Positions 49,288 to 62,210 are shown, counted from the stretch's first letter. The stretch: 64,000 bases of DNA from Asticcacaulis endophyticus (GCF_014652575.1 NZ_BMZB01000001.1:434001-498000), one strand, 5' to 3'. Notes: generated by a model not told the origin, from the letters alone. Translations and numbers: made by a program.

Positions 49288-50163
49288 ATGACATTAAAAT
49301 GGTGCGCGCTAGTGGTGGCGTTGTGGATGGCAGCGGGAGCTGCGCCCGCACAGGACAAACCTGATAATCCCGAAAACGTCACAACCGTGACAGTGACTGC
49401 CAACCTGCCGCCAGATCGGATATCCAAGCCCCTGACGACCATCCTGGTTACAGAACCCGCCAATTTACGGGCACTGGCGGACGCGTCTGGATATGACGGC
49501 AAATCCGCCGCAAACTTTCTGTTCGTCGTCGAAAAACAGACGACCATCATGGGCAAACCCGGCGGCGGCACGGCCATAGATACCGGCGACTGGCCCGACA
49601 CTGTTTATCTGGCATTGGCCATCAACGGCAAGGTCTACGGCGGCGGCGGCAATGGTGGCGACGGCGGACCCAGCGCTAAATCGGGCACCAAGGGTGGTGA
49701 CGCCATCTATGTGCGCGCGTCCATTCTTATTGTAATCGCCGAAACCGGCACCGTCGAAGGCGGCGGCGGTGGAGGGGGCGGTGCCGAAGCGAACAACAGT
49801 CTCAACGCTCCGGGGGGCGGAGGGGGCGGTGGTGGCTTTCCCAACGGCCTTTATGGCCTCGGCGGAGGCAGTGCCGATAATGGCCGCTCAGGCACACTCC
49901 ACAGCCCTGGCCGCGGTGGCAATAATTACTCAGTAACAAACTGGTACTGGAGCGGGGGCATCATACCTCCGCCGGCGTCAGGTAGGGCAAGCAGTATGTT
50001 AACCCCCATTCCCGGTGGAAACGGCGGCAATGCGGGCCGTGACGGCGAACCGGGCACAGGCGACCGTGGTCGCGGCGGGGGTGCGGGCGGCTATGCGGTT
50101 CGCGCCAACAATATTCCGGTCGAACTGATCCTGTCGGGCCGCATCAGAGGCGAAATCGGCTGA
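49288..50163 (+). CDS. Secreted glycine-rich repeat protein, unknown function
   Basis: A 291-residue exported protein. A signal peptide (MTLKWCALVVALWMAAGAAPA) is followed by an ordered segment (about 30-110: ITTILVTEP-like strands, ANFLFVVEKQTTIMG, DTVYLALAINGKVYGGGG). From residue 118 a glycine-rich region has blocks of GGGGNGGDGG, GGGGGGGG and PGGNGGNAGRDG type, alternating with short strands such as AIYVRASILIVIAETGTV, and ends VELILSGRIRGEIG. This recalls polyglycine-II sandwiches of phage tail-tip adhesins. No standard domain is recognised. It sits alone in a housekeeping gene run. Confidence 0.75.
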   Translation: MTLKWCALVVALWMAAGAAPAQDKPDNPENVTTVTVTANLPPDRISKPLTTILVTEPANLRALADASGYDGKSAANFLFVVEKQTTIMGKPGGGTAIDTGDWPDTVYLALAINGKVYGGGGNGGDGGPSAKSGTKGGDAIYVRASILIVIAETGTVEGGGGGGGGAEANNSLNAPGGGGGGGGFPNGLYGLGGGSADNGRSGTLHSPGRGGNNYSVTNWYWSGGIIPPPASGRASSMLTPIPGGNGGNAGRDGEPGTGDRGRGGGAGGYAVRANNIPVELILSGRIRGEIG

Positions 50164-50214
50164 CCTGAAATCGGCTAACCTATTGAGAAGCGCCTCAAAC
50201 CGGTTTACCCATAG

Positions 50215-51348
50215 ATGATGCGCAAACCACCCCGTCAGCTTAAACCCGCAAGCGTTGCGGCTTTGGTCGTTACGGGGCTATTGTGCCTGACCGGGCCGGT
50301 GACCAGCCAGTCCAAACCGCCCTTATCGAAACAGGCGCAGGCCGAACTTGACGCCATCGATGCCCGCCTGACCGCCGCTGAGCGTACGACCGACACGCGC
50401 CGCGCCTCGGCCCGTCAGATTGCCTCCGAGATCGAAAAACTGCGCGAACAGATCGTCGCTATTTCCCGCCAGCAGGGCGCTTCCGAAAAACGCAGCGCCA
50501 TCTACCGCGCCAAGCTTGAGACCCTCAATCAGATGGAGGCCGACCTGACCCGCCGGTTAGGGGCGGTACGGGCCAAGCAGTCGCGGCTGTTGTCGGCTCT
50601 GCAACTCTATTCGCGCAATCCGCCGCCGGCAATTTTCGTGTCCTCACGCCGCGCCAATGACGCCGTGGTCGCCGCCATCATCATGAAGGAAATCACACCT
50701 GAGCTGAAACTACGCGCCGCCAAACTGTCCGAGCAGAACAAAACCCTGATCAATGTCAGGCGGGCCGCCGCCCTGCAATCAGAAGCCCTGTTCGTGTCTG
50801 AGAGCGACGTGTCAGAACAGCAGGCTAAAATCGAGGCGCTGATCGCGGAAAAATACGATCTGGAAGACCAGCTTTTGCGCGAAGCCGATGCGGCGGAACG
50901 TCAGGCCCTGTTGCTGAAAAGCCAGTCCGACCGCCTGCGCGGTAATCTGCCGCTCAAGGGCCTGTTGGGGGCAACAAAAGATACCCGCCTCAAAGCTCCG
51001 CTGCTCGGGCGCAAGGTCGGTGACTTTGGTGTGGACGGCAGTCGCGGCCTGACGCTGGAATCGGCACCCGGCGCGCAGGTAACGGCCCCTGGTGGCGGCA
51101 CGGTCGAATATGCCGGGCCACTCGATACCTATGGGCAGGTCGTGATCGTGCGCACCGGCGCGGATGAGCGGATCGTCCTGACCGGGCTAGGGCGGGTCTA
51201 TGTCGATGCCGGACAGACCGTGATCGCCGGGGAACCGGTCGGGCGCATGCCCAATTTGTCGTCAAAAAAGACCGAACTTTATCTGGAGCTGCGCCGGGGT
51301 GAGACACCGGTAAACCCCAATGCGCGCTTTGATCTGGCGGCATCTTGA
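50215..51348 (+). CDS. EnvC/LdpF-like murein hydrolase activator with degenerate LytM domain
   Basis: A 377-residue periplasmic protein. After an N-terminal signal (near residues 12-32, VAALVVTGLLCLTGPVTSQ), a long coiled coil spans about residues 38-245. A LytM/M23 fold covers about 258-375. That fold contains no histidine at all, so the HxxxD and HxH zinc sites are missing. The ending ELYLELRRGETPVNPNARF matches EnvC. Such proteins do not cut peptidoglycan but switch on amidases at the division site; in Caulobacter the homologue is LdpF. Confidence 0.85.
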   Translation: MMRKPPRQLKPASVAALVVTGLLCLTGPVTSQSKPPLSKQAQAELDAIDARLTAAERTTDTRRASARQIASEIEKLREQIVAISRQQGASEKRSAIYRAKLETLNQMEADLTRRLGAVRAKQSRLLSALQLYSRNPPPAIFVSSRRANDAVVAAIIMKEITPELKLRAAKLSEQNKTLINVRRAAALQSEALFVSESDVSEQQAKIEALIAEKYDLEDQLLREADAAERQALLLKSQSDRLRGNLPLKGLLGATKDTRLKAPLLGRKVGDFGVDGSRGLTLESAPGAQVTAPGGGTVEYAGPLDTYGQVVIVRTGADERIVLTGLGRVYVDAGQTVIAGEPVGRMPNLSSKKTELYLELRRGETPVNPNARFDLAAS

Positions 51349-51497
51349 GCGTTAACCGCCTGTTTGCCTCTGTTACGCCATAGTTGCATGTCTGGATAAT
51401 TTTACGGTCACCCGCCTCGCCCCCTTGTAAATTATGGCAAGGCTCGTAACCTATGATGTTAGGCCAGTTGCGGCATATCTTTGTTTGGACAGCGTTT

Positions 51498-52973
51498 ATG
51501 AAGAAGTTTTTGACGGGTGGCGTTGCGGCACTGGCCTTGGGGGTTGGGGCTATGGCCTATGCCAACCAGCCGGTATTCTCGCCAAAATCCGACACCTATG
51601 AGATGCTGGAGTTGTTTGGCGACGTGCTCGCCCTCGTTCAGCAGAACTATGTGGTCGAAACCGACGACAAAAAACTGATCGAAGCCGCCCTTGAGGGCAT
51701 GCTGTCGTCGCTCGATCCCCATTCGAATTACCTGCCCGCCGAAGATTTTACCGATCTTAAAGAAAAAACCCGCGGCTCCTACGGGGGTCTTGGCCTTGAG
51801 GTTCAGTCCGAAGACGGCGCCGTTAAGGTCGTGACGCCGATGGACGACACACCCGCCAGCAAGGCCGGGATCATGTCCGGTGACTATATCACCGCCATCA
51901 ACGGCACCTCGATCCTGGGGCAGCGGCTCAATGACGCCGTTTCCCAGATGAAGGGCGAGCCCAAGACCGACATCACCATCACTATCGTCCGCGAAGGCCG
52001 CGATGAGCCGTTTGACGTCACCCTGACGCGTGAGATCATCAACGTCAAATCGGTCAAGGCGCGCATGGAGGGGGATTTCGGTTACCTGCGCATTTCGTCA
52101 TTCAACGAAAACACCGCCAAGGAAGCCCGCGACGCCCTGACCGAGCTTAAGGCCAAGCATAAGCTCAAAGGCCTCGTCCTCGACCTGCGCAACAATCCGG
52201 GTGGCCTGCTCGATCAGTCCGTGGGCGTAGCCGACATGTTCCTTGAAGGCGGCGAAGTCGTCTCCCAACGCGGGCGCGACACGTCTGACATCGTGCGTTA
52301 TCACGCCAAAAAGGGCGACATGATGAAGGGTCTGCCCATCGTCGTGCTGACCAATCCGGGCTCGGCCTCGGCGGCAGAAATCGTTGCCGGTGCCTTGCAG
52401 GATCAAAAGCGCGCCTCGATCGTCGGTCTTACGACCTTTGGTAAGGGCTCGGTTCAGAGCGTGATGGATCTGGGCGAAGGCCGCGCCGTCAAACTGACTA
52501 TCGCCCGCTATTTCACCCCATCAGGCCGTTCGATCCAGAAAACCGGCATTGAGCCGGATCTTGAGGTCGCCCAATCCCAGGAGCAGGCTAAGATCATCGC
52601 CTCTTCGGCTTTCCAGTATTCCGAAGCCGCCTATAAAAACGCGCTCGATGCTGACGAGGGCAAGGCCCGCCGTGAGAAGCATGAGGTTTCGGAAGTACCG
52701 CCAGAGGATTATGATACCAAGGCCGGTGATTTCCAACTGGCACGCGCCCTGGATGTTCTGGGCTATAACGGTGATGTCAAAATGGCCGCGGCCCACCCAC
52801 GCGGTAAGGCCTATGCCGCTGCCGCAGACGCCAAGCCCGGTTCGCGTTTTGAGAAGAAGATGCAGGCCAAGGCCGCCGCTGCCAAAGATCCGGTGAAAAC
52901 CACGCCTGCCGCCCCAGCCAAGCCACCGGAAACACCCTCTGAACCGGCGAAACCGGCCGCACCGAAACCCTGA
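51498..52973 (+). CDS. ctpA: C-terminal processing serine peptidase, S41 family (CtpA)
   Basis: A 491-residue periplasmic protease. The signal MKKFLTGGVAALALGVGAMAYA supports ATG 51498; an ATG at 51453 in the same frame would put 15 extra residues before it. The PDZ domain covers about 75-165 (YGGLGLEVQSEDGAVKVV). The Ser-Lys dyad is Ser in NPGSASAAEIVAGAL near residue 297 and Lys in TFGKGSVQ near residue 322. The C-terminus is a Lys/Pro/Ala tail. It trims C-termini of envelope proteins and lies between the EnvC-like and DUF610 genes, as in Caulobacter. Confidence 0.93.
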   Translation: MKKFLTGGVAALALGVGAMAYANQPVFSPKSDTYEMLELFGDVLALVQQNYVVETDDKKLIEAALEGMLSSLDPHSNYLPAEDFTDLKEKTRGSYGGLGLEVQSEDGAVKVVTPMDDTPASKAGIMSGDYITAINGTSILGQRLNDAVSQMKGEPKTDITITIVREGRDEPFDVTLTREIINVKSVKARMEGDFGYLRISSFNENTAKEARDALTELKAKHKLKGLVLDLRNNPGGLLDQSVGVADMFLEGGEVVSQRGRDTSDIVRYHAKKGDMMKGLPIVVLTNPGSASAAEIVAGALQDQKRASIVGLTTFGKGSVQSVMDLGEGRAVKLTIARYFTPSGRSIQKTGIEPDLEVAQSQEQAKIIASSAFQYSEAAYKNALDADEGKARREKHEVSEVPPEDYDTKAGDFQLARALDVLGYNGDVKMAAAHPRGKAYAAAADAKPGSRFEKKMQAKAAAAKDPVKTTPAAPAKPPETPSEPAKPAAPKP

Positions 52974-53076
52974 CAAATTTAACTTTCGTTAGTCTTTGTT
53001 AACTGTAAGTCGCGCATATTGGGTCAATAATCTAATATGCGCGTTTGTTTTTAGGGCGCGCTTTCGGGTACGTCAG

Positions 53077-54300
53077 ATGTTCGCTAAATTTAAGGCCACA
53101 AGCGCAGCGGCAGGTTCGGTGTTCGGTAAGACACCGTCAAGGCCCGGCCTTGACCTTAAGACTAAGCTGGCTCCTGTTCTGGCCACCCTCAGTAAACCCT
53201 ATGTGGCGCCATCTTTAGCGCTTGTCGTATTTCTGGGGTTGGGTGCCACCTTTATCGGTCTGTCCTCCGATCCGGACGCAGGATCACCCAGCATCCGCGT
53301 TAAAATGTCGAAAGAAAAACCGGCCACCGCTGCGGTTACGACGGATGTACCCGTAGCCCCATCCGGTGCCGATGCCTTTACCATCGACTCTCTGGGGCTG
53401 TTTTCCGATGCCCCCGTGGGCATGGTGGACGCCAATGGTCAGCCAGTTGATAATCGCGCGGTCATTACCCTGCCCGGCGGTGATGGCGGCACGGCCACTG
53501 CCCCGAAACTGAGCGCCCAGCCCCTGCCGCCCGCACCGATTACGGGTTTGTCGCAACCGTCGCCGCAAGGGCCACTGCCAGCCATCGGGCCAAATGGTCA
53601 GACCCCGGCGCAGGCCTATGCCCGCCCGTTCCGCAGCGATGGTCGCCCGATGGTCGCCCTTATCGTGGGTGGCCTTGGCATCAACCCCGCCACCACCAAG
53701 GCCGCGATTGAACAATTGCCCGCCGATGTGACCTTAAGCTTTGTGCCCTATGCCGATAATCTGCAAACCTGGATCGATCTGGCGCGCGCTCAGGGCCACG
53801 AAGTTCTGATCGAAATCCCGATGCAGCCCGTCAACTATCCCGATAATGACACTGGCCCGGACACTCTGCTGGTCAATACCCGCGCCGATGACCTTAATCT
53901 GCGGCTGAACCGGGTCTTGGGTCGCGCTACCGGCTATTTCGGCGTCACCAACTATCAGGGCAGCGCCTTCCTGAAAGATCGCACCGGTGTCGGTGCCCTG
54001 ACCGGCAGCCTGCGGGCGCGGGGCCTCGCCTTCATTGATGATGGTCAGGGCCGGGCTATTGACGGTGCCGCTGCCACCATGCCGCGCGCCAGTGCCGACC
54101 GCATCATCGATCAGTCCCTGACCGCCACCGCCATTCAGGCGCAACTGGCAGGGTTAGAGACCGCCGCCAAAAGCCGTGGACAGGCGCTGGGCACCGGCTT
54201 TGCCTATCCGGTGACGGTTGCGACGGCGATCAAGTGGACGCAAACGCTCAATCAAAAAGGGCTGCAACTGGCGCCCGCTTCGGCTATAACGCGCCGATGA
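53077..54300 (+). CDS. Divergent polysaccharide deacetylase family protein (DUF610/YibQ)
   Basis: A 407-residue protein with an N-terminal membrane helix (APSLALVVFLGLGATFIGL, residues 47-65) and a Pro/Ala-rich linker. The NodB-like barrel (about 185-405) has the family start MVALIVGGLGINPATTKAAIEQLPADVTLSF, then VLIEIPMQPVNYPDNDTGPDTL and GYFGVTNYQGSAF. The catalytic residues of true deacetylases are altered in this family. Its role in envelope biology is unknown. ATG 53077 was chosen over a longer frame from 52996. Its stop overlaps the rppH start. Confidence 0.88.
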   Translation: MFAKFKATSAAAGSVFGKTPSRPGLDLKTKLAPVLATLSKPYVAPSLALVVFLGLGATFIGLSSDPDAGSPSIRVKMSKEKPATAAVTTDVPVAPSGADAFTIDSLGLFSDAPVGMVDANGQPVDNRAVITLPGGDGGTATAPKLSAQPLPPAPITGLSQPSPQGPLPAIGPNGQTPAQAYARPFRSDGRPMVALIVGGLGINPATTKAAIEQLPADVTLSFVPYADNLQTWIDLARAQGHEVLIEIPMQPVNYPDNDTGPDTLLVNTRADDLNLRLNRVLGRATGYFGVTNYQGSAFLKDRTGVGALTGSLRARGLAFIDDGQGRAIDGAAATMPRASADRIIDQSLTATAIQAQLAGLETAAKSRGQALGTGFAYPVTVATAIKWTQTLNQKGLQLAPASAITRR

Positions 54301-54779
54301 ATGAAGATAATCTGAAAGCTTACCGCCCCAATGTTGGCATTGTGGTGGTCAATCGTGACGGCAAGGTATGGCTGGGCCATCGCTTTGGCATGACCGGTGC
54401 CTATGTCTGGCAATTTCCGCAAGGCGGGGTCGATGACGGCGAAGAGTTGGAGCCCGCCGCCAAGCGCGAGCTTTATGAAGAAACCGGCATGACCTCGGTC
54501 GAACTGATCGGTCGCACGCAGGATTGGGTCATCTATGATTTCCCGCCCGAAGTGCTGGCGCAAAAAAAGATCGGCCGTAATTTCAGGGGCCAGAAGCAGA
54601 TATGGTTCGCCTACCGCTTTTTAGGCGACGATTCTGAGATAAATCTGCAAGCCCATGGTGAGCAGGAATTTGAAGCCTGGGAATGGTGCGATTTGAGTGA
54701 GGTCATGGACCGGGTCGTGTCGTTTAAGCGCGAGTCGTATCGTGCGGTGATAGACACGTTCAAACCGCTTATTAGCTAA
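54297..54779 (+). CDS. rppH: RNA pyrophosphohydrolase RppH
   Basis: A 160-residue Nudix enzyme that removes pyrophosphate from mRNA 5' ends and so triggers decay. It starts at ATG 54297 overlapping the DUF610 stop (ATGA) and opens YRPNVGIVVVNRDGKVWLGHR. The Nudix box is GGVDDGEELEPAAKRELYEETGM near residues 43-65, and WFAYRF and EFEAWEWCDLSEV follow. These are the RppH-specific stretches. It ends the rightward housekeeping run, overlapping the converging hydrolase gene by 4 bases. Confidence 0.94.
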   Translation: MNEDNLKAYRPNVGIVVVNRDGKVWLGHRFGMTGAYVWQFPQGGVDDGEELEPAAKRELYEETGMTSVELIGRTQDWVIYDFPPEVLAQKKIGRNFRGQKQIWFAYRFLGDDSEINLQAHGEQEFEAWEWCDLSEVMDRVVSFKRESYRAVIDTFKPLIS

Positions 54780-56032
54780 CGTGTAAATTCCAAAATGACC
54801 GGATAATCCGGCAGGTCGATGGTCACCTGGCCCTCACCGCCATAGGTCTTGACCGGAGCCTCACCGATCAGCGGATCATAGAGCGCGCGGGCCTTGGCCC
54901 CATCGGGTAGCTTGACCGCCAAGGGCACCGTTGGGTTGTCCTTACGCTTACCCGCCTCACGCACCCAGATCTGGGTCTCGCGCCAGATCACCAGTTGCGT
55001 CACCCCGTCCGCTTTATCCAGCGCCAGCGCAAACGTCCCTTCCGGCAGGTTCACATCGACCTCAAGCGCGCGCGGCGTGAACGCTTTCGCACCCGCGCCT
55101 TTGTCCTCAATAATGCGGATCAGGTTGCGCACAGCGGTTTCCGCCGGTTTAGGTTTATAGTGGTAATCAAACAGCCCAAAGTGCATCTCACGATGGGGCT
55201 CCAGCTTCTGATCCAGAAGTTCATAGAGATATATGCTTGAGGCCCCCAAATGATAGGCATCGAAAATGCCCATCAGCGTGCCCTTCGCCTGAGTGCGTTC
55301 ATCAACCCCGATGACCAGCCAGTCGATTTCGGGATAGGTCGCATATCCAAATTCCGTCACCACCCATGGCTTGAGGCCATTCAGGCCCTTGTGCGCCCCC
55401 TCGAAATGCGGGCGCGGCGGATTGCCGTTCTGGGCATAGACATGTTTGTTGGCATAGTCACCGCGCGGCCCCAAGGCCTGCGGCGCAGCCGTACCTGTAA
55501 GATCATAGATCGGCAGAGATTTCAGACGCTTACGCTCGCGGAGCAAGCGAACGGTTTCCAGATGCGCCGCGATCGATGATGCCTCGGTGCGTTGATCACC
55601 ATAGGTCACCGGCGCATGGTCGATCTCGTTAAAGCCTTCGATAGCCACAATCCCGCCGGGATAGGCCCATTCGAGATTATCGATCAGATCAACCGGTATC
55701 TTTGGGTCGTAATTAGCCCCCGGCCCCTGTCCGAACAGCACAATATTGAACTTCACACCTTTTTTCATCAGGTTGGTATAGGTGTTCACGCCAGTGCTGC
55801 CGCCTACCCACGGAAACGGCGATGAGTCGCGGATCAGCTTGATGCCCAGATAGTCGAGCGCCTTATAGACCTCATCGGGCGCACGATATGACCCGTCAGT
55901 GTAGTTGATATGGGTATTGATACCTATCGAGTCGCGCACATCCTGCGCCCGCAACGGGGTCAAGGTTTCGGCCCACGCCGGAAGCGTCGCAGCGGCCAGC
56001 AAAGCGCACAGCAGGGTCTTGATCGGTTTCAT
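54776..56032 (-). CDS. Secreted clan-A-like glycoside hydrolase
   Basis: A 418-residue exported protein. The signal peptide MKPIKTLLCALLAAATLPAWA is followed by a TIM barrel (about 30-330). The acid/base Glu is in AIEGFNEIDH near residue 134 and the nucleophile Glu in WVVTEFGYATY near residue 227, the layout of clan GH-A (families such as GH39 or GH5). A C-terminal beta-sandwich (about 335-418) is also seen. Start ATG 56032 was chosen over a TTG at 56038. The polysaccharide target is not readable. It has no operon partner. Confidence 0.75.
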   Translation of the reverse strand: MKPIKTLLCALLAAATLPAWAETLTPLRAQDVRDSIGINTHINYTDGSYRAPDEVYKALDYLGIKLIRDSSPFPWVGGSTGVNTYTNLMKKGVKFNIVLFGQGPGANYDPKIPVDLIDNLEWAYPGGIVAIEGFNEIDHAPVTYGDQRTEASSIAAHLETVRLLRERKRLKSLPIYDLTGTAAPQALGPRGDYANKHVYAQNGNPPRPHFEGAHKGLNGLKPWVVTEFGYATYPEIDWLVIGVDERTQAKGTLMGIFDAYHLGASSIYLYELLDQKLEPHREMHFGLFDYHYKPKPAETAVRNLIRIIEDKGAGAKAFTPRALEVDVNLPEGTFALALDKADGVTQLVIWRETQIWVREAGKRKDNPTVPLAVKLPDGAKARALYDPLIGEAPVKTYGGEGQVTIDLPDYPVILEFTR

Positions 56033-56079
56033 GGTCAATAGGCCTTGTGCAGATTATACCCGCATCCAACCTGCCATAA

Positions 56080-56110
56080 AAAAAGCCCCGCCGGAAGCGA
56101 GGCTTTTTGA
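56080..56110. terminator. Terminator of the atp operon
   Basis: AAAAAGCC (56080-56087) and GGCTTTTT (56101-56108) with inner CGC/GCG pairing form a hairpin with T runs on both sides. It ends the leftward atpHAGDC transcript. Confidence 0.8.
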
Positions 56111-56132
56111 ACTTAATAAGACACGGTCAGGA

Positions 56133-56408
56133 TTAGTGCGCGCTCTCAGAATACTCTTCGGCGTGTTCGGCCAGAATGGTCATGCCCGATGCATTGACAT
56201 CAGCAAAGCCGCCGCGGACGTTGAACACCCGACGCTTATCACCATCAAGGATCACAACAGACCCTTCTGCCAGCGTCGTCATGAACGGCGCGTGGTTCGC
56301 CAGCACGCCGAATTCGCCTTCGGTGCCGGGGGCGATAACCTGATCGACATCACCGGAAAACAGTTCCTTTTCCGGGGTCACCAGCGAAACGTGAAGTTTG
56401 TCAGCCAT
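56133..56408 (-). CDS. atpC: F1F0 ATP synthase epsilon subunit, short form
   Basis: A 91-residue epsilon subunit, only the N-terminal beta-sandwich (HVSLVTPEKELFSGDVDQVIAPGTEGEFGVLANHAPFMTTL pattern, then GGFADVN). The two C-terminal regulatory helices found in the 139-residue E. coli protein are absent. Short epsilons occur in alphaproteobacteria, where the zeta protein takes over inhibition. ATG 56408 is preceded by GGAGCAGGGAAG-type sequence; a longer frame to 56444 lacks an argument. It lies 154 bases after atpD, and that spacer holds three hairpins. Confidence 0.93.
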   Translation of the reverse strand: MADKLHVSLVTPEKELFSGDVDQVIAPGTEGEFGVLANHAPFMTTLAEGSVVILDGDKRRVFNVRGGFADVNASGMTILAEHAEEYSESAH

Positions 56409-56428
56409 GTTGGCTTCCCTGCTCCTGC

Positions 56429-56447
56429 GGTTTGCTAACGGCAAACC
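56429..56447 (-). repeat. atpD-atpC spacer hairpin 3 (nearest atpC)
   Basis: GGTTTGC (56429-56435) and GCAAACC (56441-56447) with loop TAACG form a 7-bp hairpin 21 bases before the atpC start, close to its ribosome site. Confidence 0.55.
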
Positions 56448-56461
56448 TCAAACAAAAATGC

Positions 56462-56498
56462 GAAACATTCCCGACGGGCCGCCCCTAGGGAATGTTTC
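56462..56498 (-). repeat. atpD-atpC spacer hairpin 2
   Basis: GAAACATTCCC (56462-56472) and GGGAATGTTTC (56488-56498) make a perfect 11-bp stem with a 15-base G/C-rich loop. Confidence 0.6.
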
Positions 56499-56511
56499 AC
56501 GATGCTGAACC

Positions 56512-56554
56512 GGGCTAAAGTACACTGAGCGCAACGCGCGAAGGACTTTAGCCC
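56512..56554. repeat. atpD-atpC spacer hairpin 1: AAAGTACACTGAG repeat, copy B
   Basis: Perfect 10-bp arms GGGCTAAAGT (56512-56521) and ACTTTAGCCC (56545-56554) with inner GCGC/GCGC pairing. It shares TAAAGTACACTGAGCG and GGACTTTAG with the copy at 39403-39436. It lies 8 bases after the atpD stop. Confidence 0.7.
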
Positions 56555-56562
56555 GAAGTTCT

Positions 56563-58900
<2,338 letters not shown>

Positions 58901-58912
58901 GAAATCTCCTCT

Positions 58913-58946
58913 CACTTGAAAATGCCGAAAGGCGCATTTTCAAGTG
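58913..58946 (-). repeat. atpA-atpG spacer hairpin 3
   Basis: CACTTGAAAATGC (58913-58925) and GCATTTTCAAGTG (58934-58946) form a perfect 13-bp stem with an 8-base loop. The atpG ribosome site lies just downstream in the mRNA. Confidence 0.65.
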
Positions 58947-58958
58947 GGTCAACAGTGA

Positions 58959-58995
58959 CAAATCAAAACTCGAAGCGGTTCTTCGTTTTGATTTG
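58959..58995 (-). repeat. atpA-atpG spacer hairpin 2
   Basis: CAAATCAAAAC (58959-58969) and GTTTTGATTTG (58985-58995) form a perfect 11-bp stem, topped by an inner GAAG/CTTC pairing. Confidence 0.65.
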
Positions 58996-59011
58996 GGTTT
59001 ATCTTGTTAGA

Positions 59012-59037
59012 CAAGACCTGAGCGGGCTCAGGTCTTG
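59012..59037 (-). repeat. atpA-atpG spacer hairpin 1
   Basis: CAAGACCTGAG (59012-59022) and CTCAGGTCTTG (59027-59037) form a perfect 11-bp stem with a CGGG loop, 3 bases after the atpA stop codon. Confidence 0.65.
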
Positions 59038-59040
59038 AAG

Positions 59041-61133
<2,093 letters not shown>

Positions 61134-61435
61134 AGCTCATCCAAAAGATTTAATTATAAAGCACACGGACACCGCTACACGGATGGCGTTCTCATGGCGT
61201 GGATCGCGGCCTATTAGCATGTGACTTTGCGCATCGCAACCAAGCAAAACCGCATTGCCTGAAAAAATCTTGACACAATTCGCAAACAAAACCGCACAGA
61301 GTGCATTGCGCTATAGTATAATTGCCCTATCTAAGAATCTTATGCCCGGTTGCGCACGGCATGACAGCGTTTACCGCAACTGGCACAGTTCTTTATTCAT
61401 GGCATCCGATGCGATGCAAGGGGAGATAAATTCTA
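61134..61435. promoter_or_regulatory. 302-base divergent promoter region atpH / terC
   Basis: No gene is seen. Towards terC there are TTGACA (61270-61275) and a later CTATAGTATAAT (61311-61322), too far apart to be one promoter; the second is a good -10 alone. This leaves a terC leader of about 105 bases. I looked there for the manganese riboswitch (yybP-ykoY) that often controls terC relatives and saw no clear match. Confidence 0.5.
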
Positions 61436-62185
61436 ATGGACCAGATTCTGGCCCTGTTTGCTGATCCCGCCGTTTGGGCGGCGCTCGTTACACTTATCGT
61501 GATGGAAGTCGTCCTTGGGATCGACAATCTCATCTTCATTTCCATCCTGACCAACAAGCTGCCCGAAGCCCAGCGTGCCCGTGCGCGCGCCATCGGTATC
61601 GGCGGCGCTCTGGTTATGCGCATCCTGCTGCTGTTCACCCTGTCGTGGATCGTCGCATTGAAAGAACCCGTGATCACGCTGATGGATAAGGGTTTTTCCT
61701 GGCGCGACATTATCCTGATCGTGGGCGGCCTGTTCCTGGTCTATAAGGCCACCAAGGAAATCAACCACGCTACCGAAGCTCACGCCGCCGGCGATGCCTC
61801 GGAAACGAAAGACGCGCCAAAGCCGGTGACGGGCAATATCGCCTCGGCTATCGCCCAGATCTTGCTGCTTGATCTGGTGTTTTCGATCGACTCGATCCTG
61901 ACCGCCGTTGGCATGACGGATCACCTGCCGATCATGGTCATCGCCGTGATGTTCGCTGTGTTTGTGATGTTCGTGGCCTCCGGTCCTATCGCCAACTTCA
62001 TCAGTAAGCATCCATCCATTGTCATGCTGGCCCTCGGCTTCCTGCTGATGATCGGTATGGTGCTGATTGCCGAAGGTTTCGGAGCCCATATCGAAAAGGG
62101 CTATATCTATGCGGCTATGGGGTTCTCGGCCTTTGTCGAGTTCCTGCAAATGTTCCGGCGCAAGAAATCCGGCACGGCGCATTAA
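61436..62185 (+). CDS. TerC-family integral membrane protein
   Basis: A 249-residue inner-membrane protein with about seven helices. The two family signatures with membrane acids are present: [17 protein letters not shown] (residues 22-38) and [17 protein letters not shown] near residue 145. A hydrophilic loop (about 112-135, [17 protein letters not shown]) separates the halves. Relatives export manganese or help load metal into exported proteins; tellurite resistance is a historical name. The ribosome site AGGGGAGA precedes the ATG. It is a single gene with its own terminator. Confidence 0.9.
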   Translation: MDQILALFADPAVWAALVTLIVMEVVLGIDNLIFISILTNKLPEAQRARARAIGIGGALVMRILLLFTLSWIVALKEPVITLMDKGFSWRDIILIVGGLFLVYKATKEINHATEAHAAGDASETKDAPKPVTGNIASAIAQILLLDLVFSIDSILTAVGMTDHLPIMVIAVMFAVFVMFVASGPIANFISKHPSIVMLALGFLLMIGMVLIAEGFGAHIEKGYIYAAMGFSAFVEFLQMFRRKKSGTAH

Positions 62186-62210
62186 AATACGCAAACCAGC
62201 CTGAGCTTTA

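Noticed and set aside
49630-50120. Tandem GGCGG-type repeats that could be a minisatellite
   Set aside because: They encode the Gly-rich part of a secreted protein. Unit lengths vary and the frame is kept throughout.
61323-61435. Possible manganese (yybP-ykoY) riboswitch before terC
   Set aside because: The leader length fits, but I could not find the conserved core or a convincing paired fold, so no call is made.
61433-62194. 253-residue open frame antisense to terC
   Set aside because: It is hydrophilic with many HHD and QQQ runs that mirror the terC membrane codons. terC on the other strand has a promoter, ribosome site and terminator.
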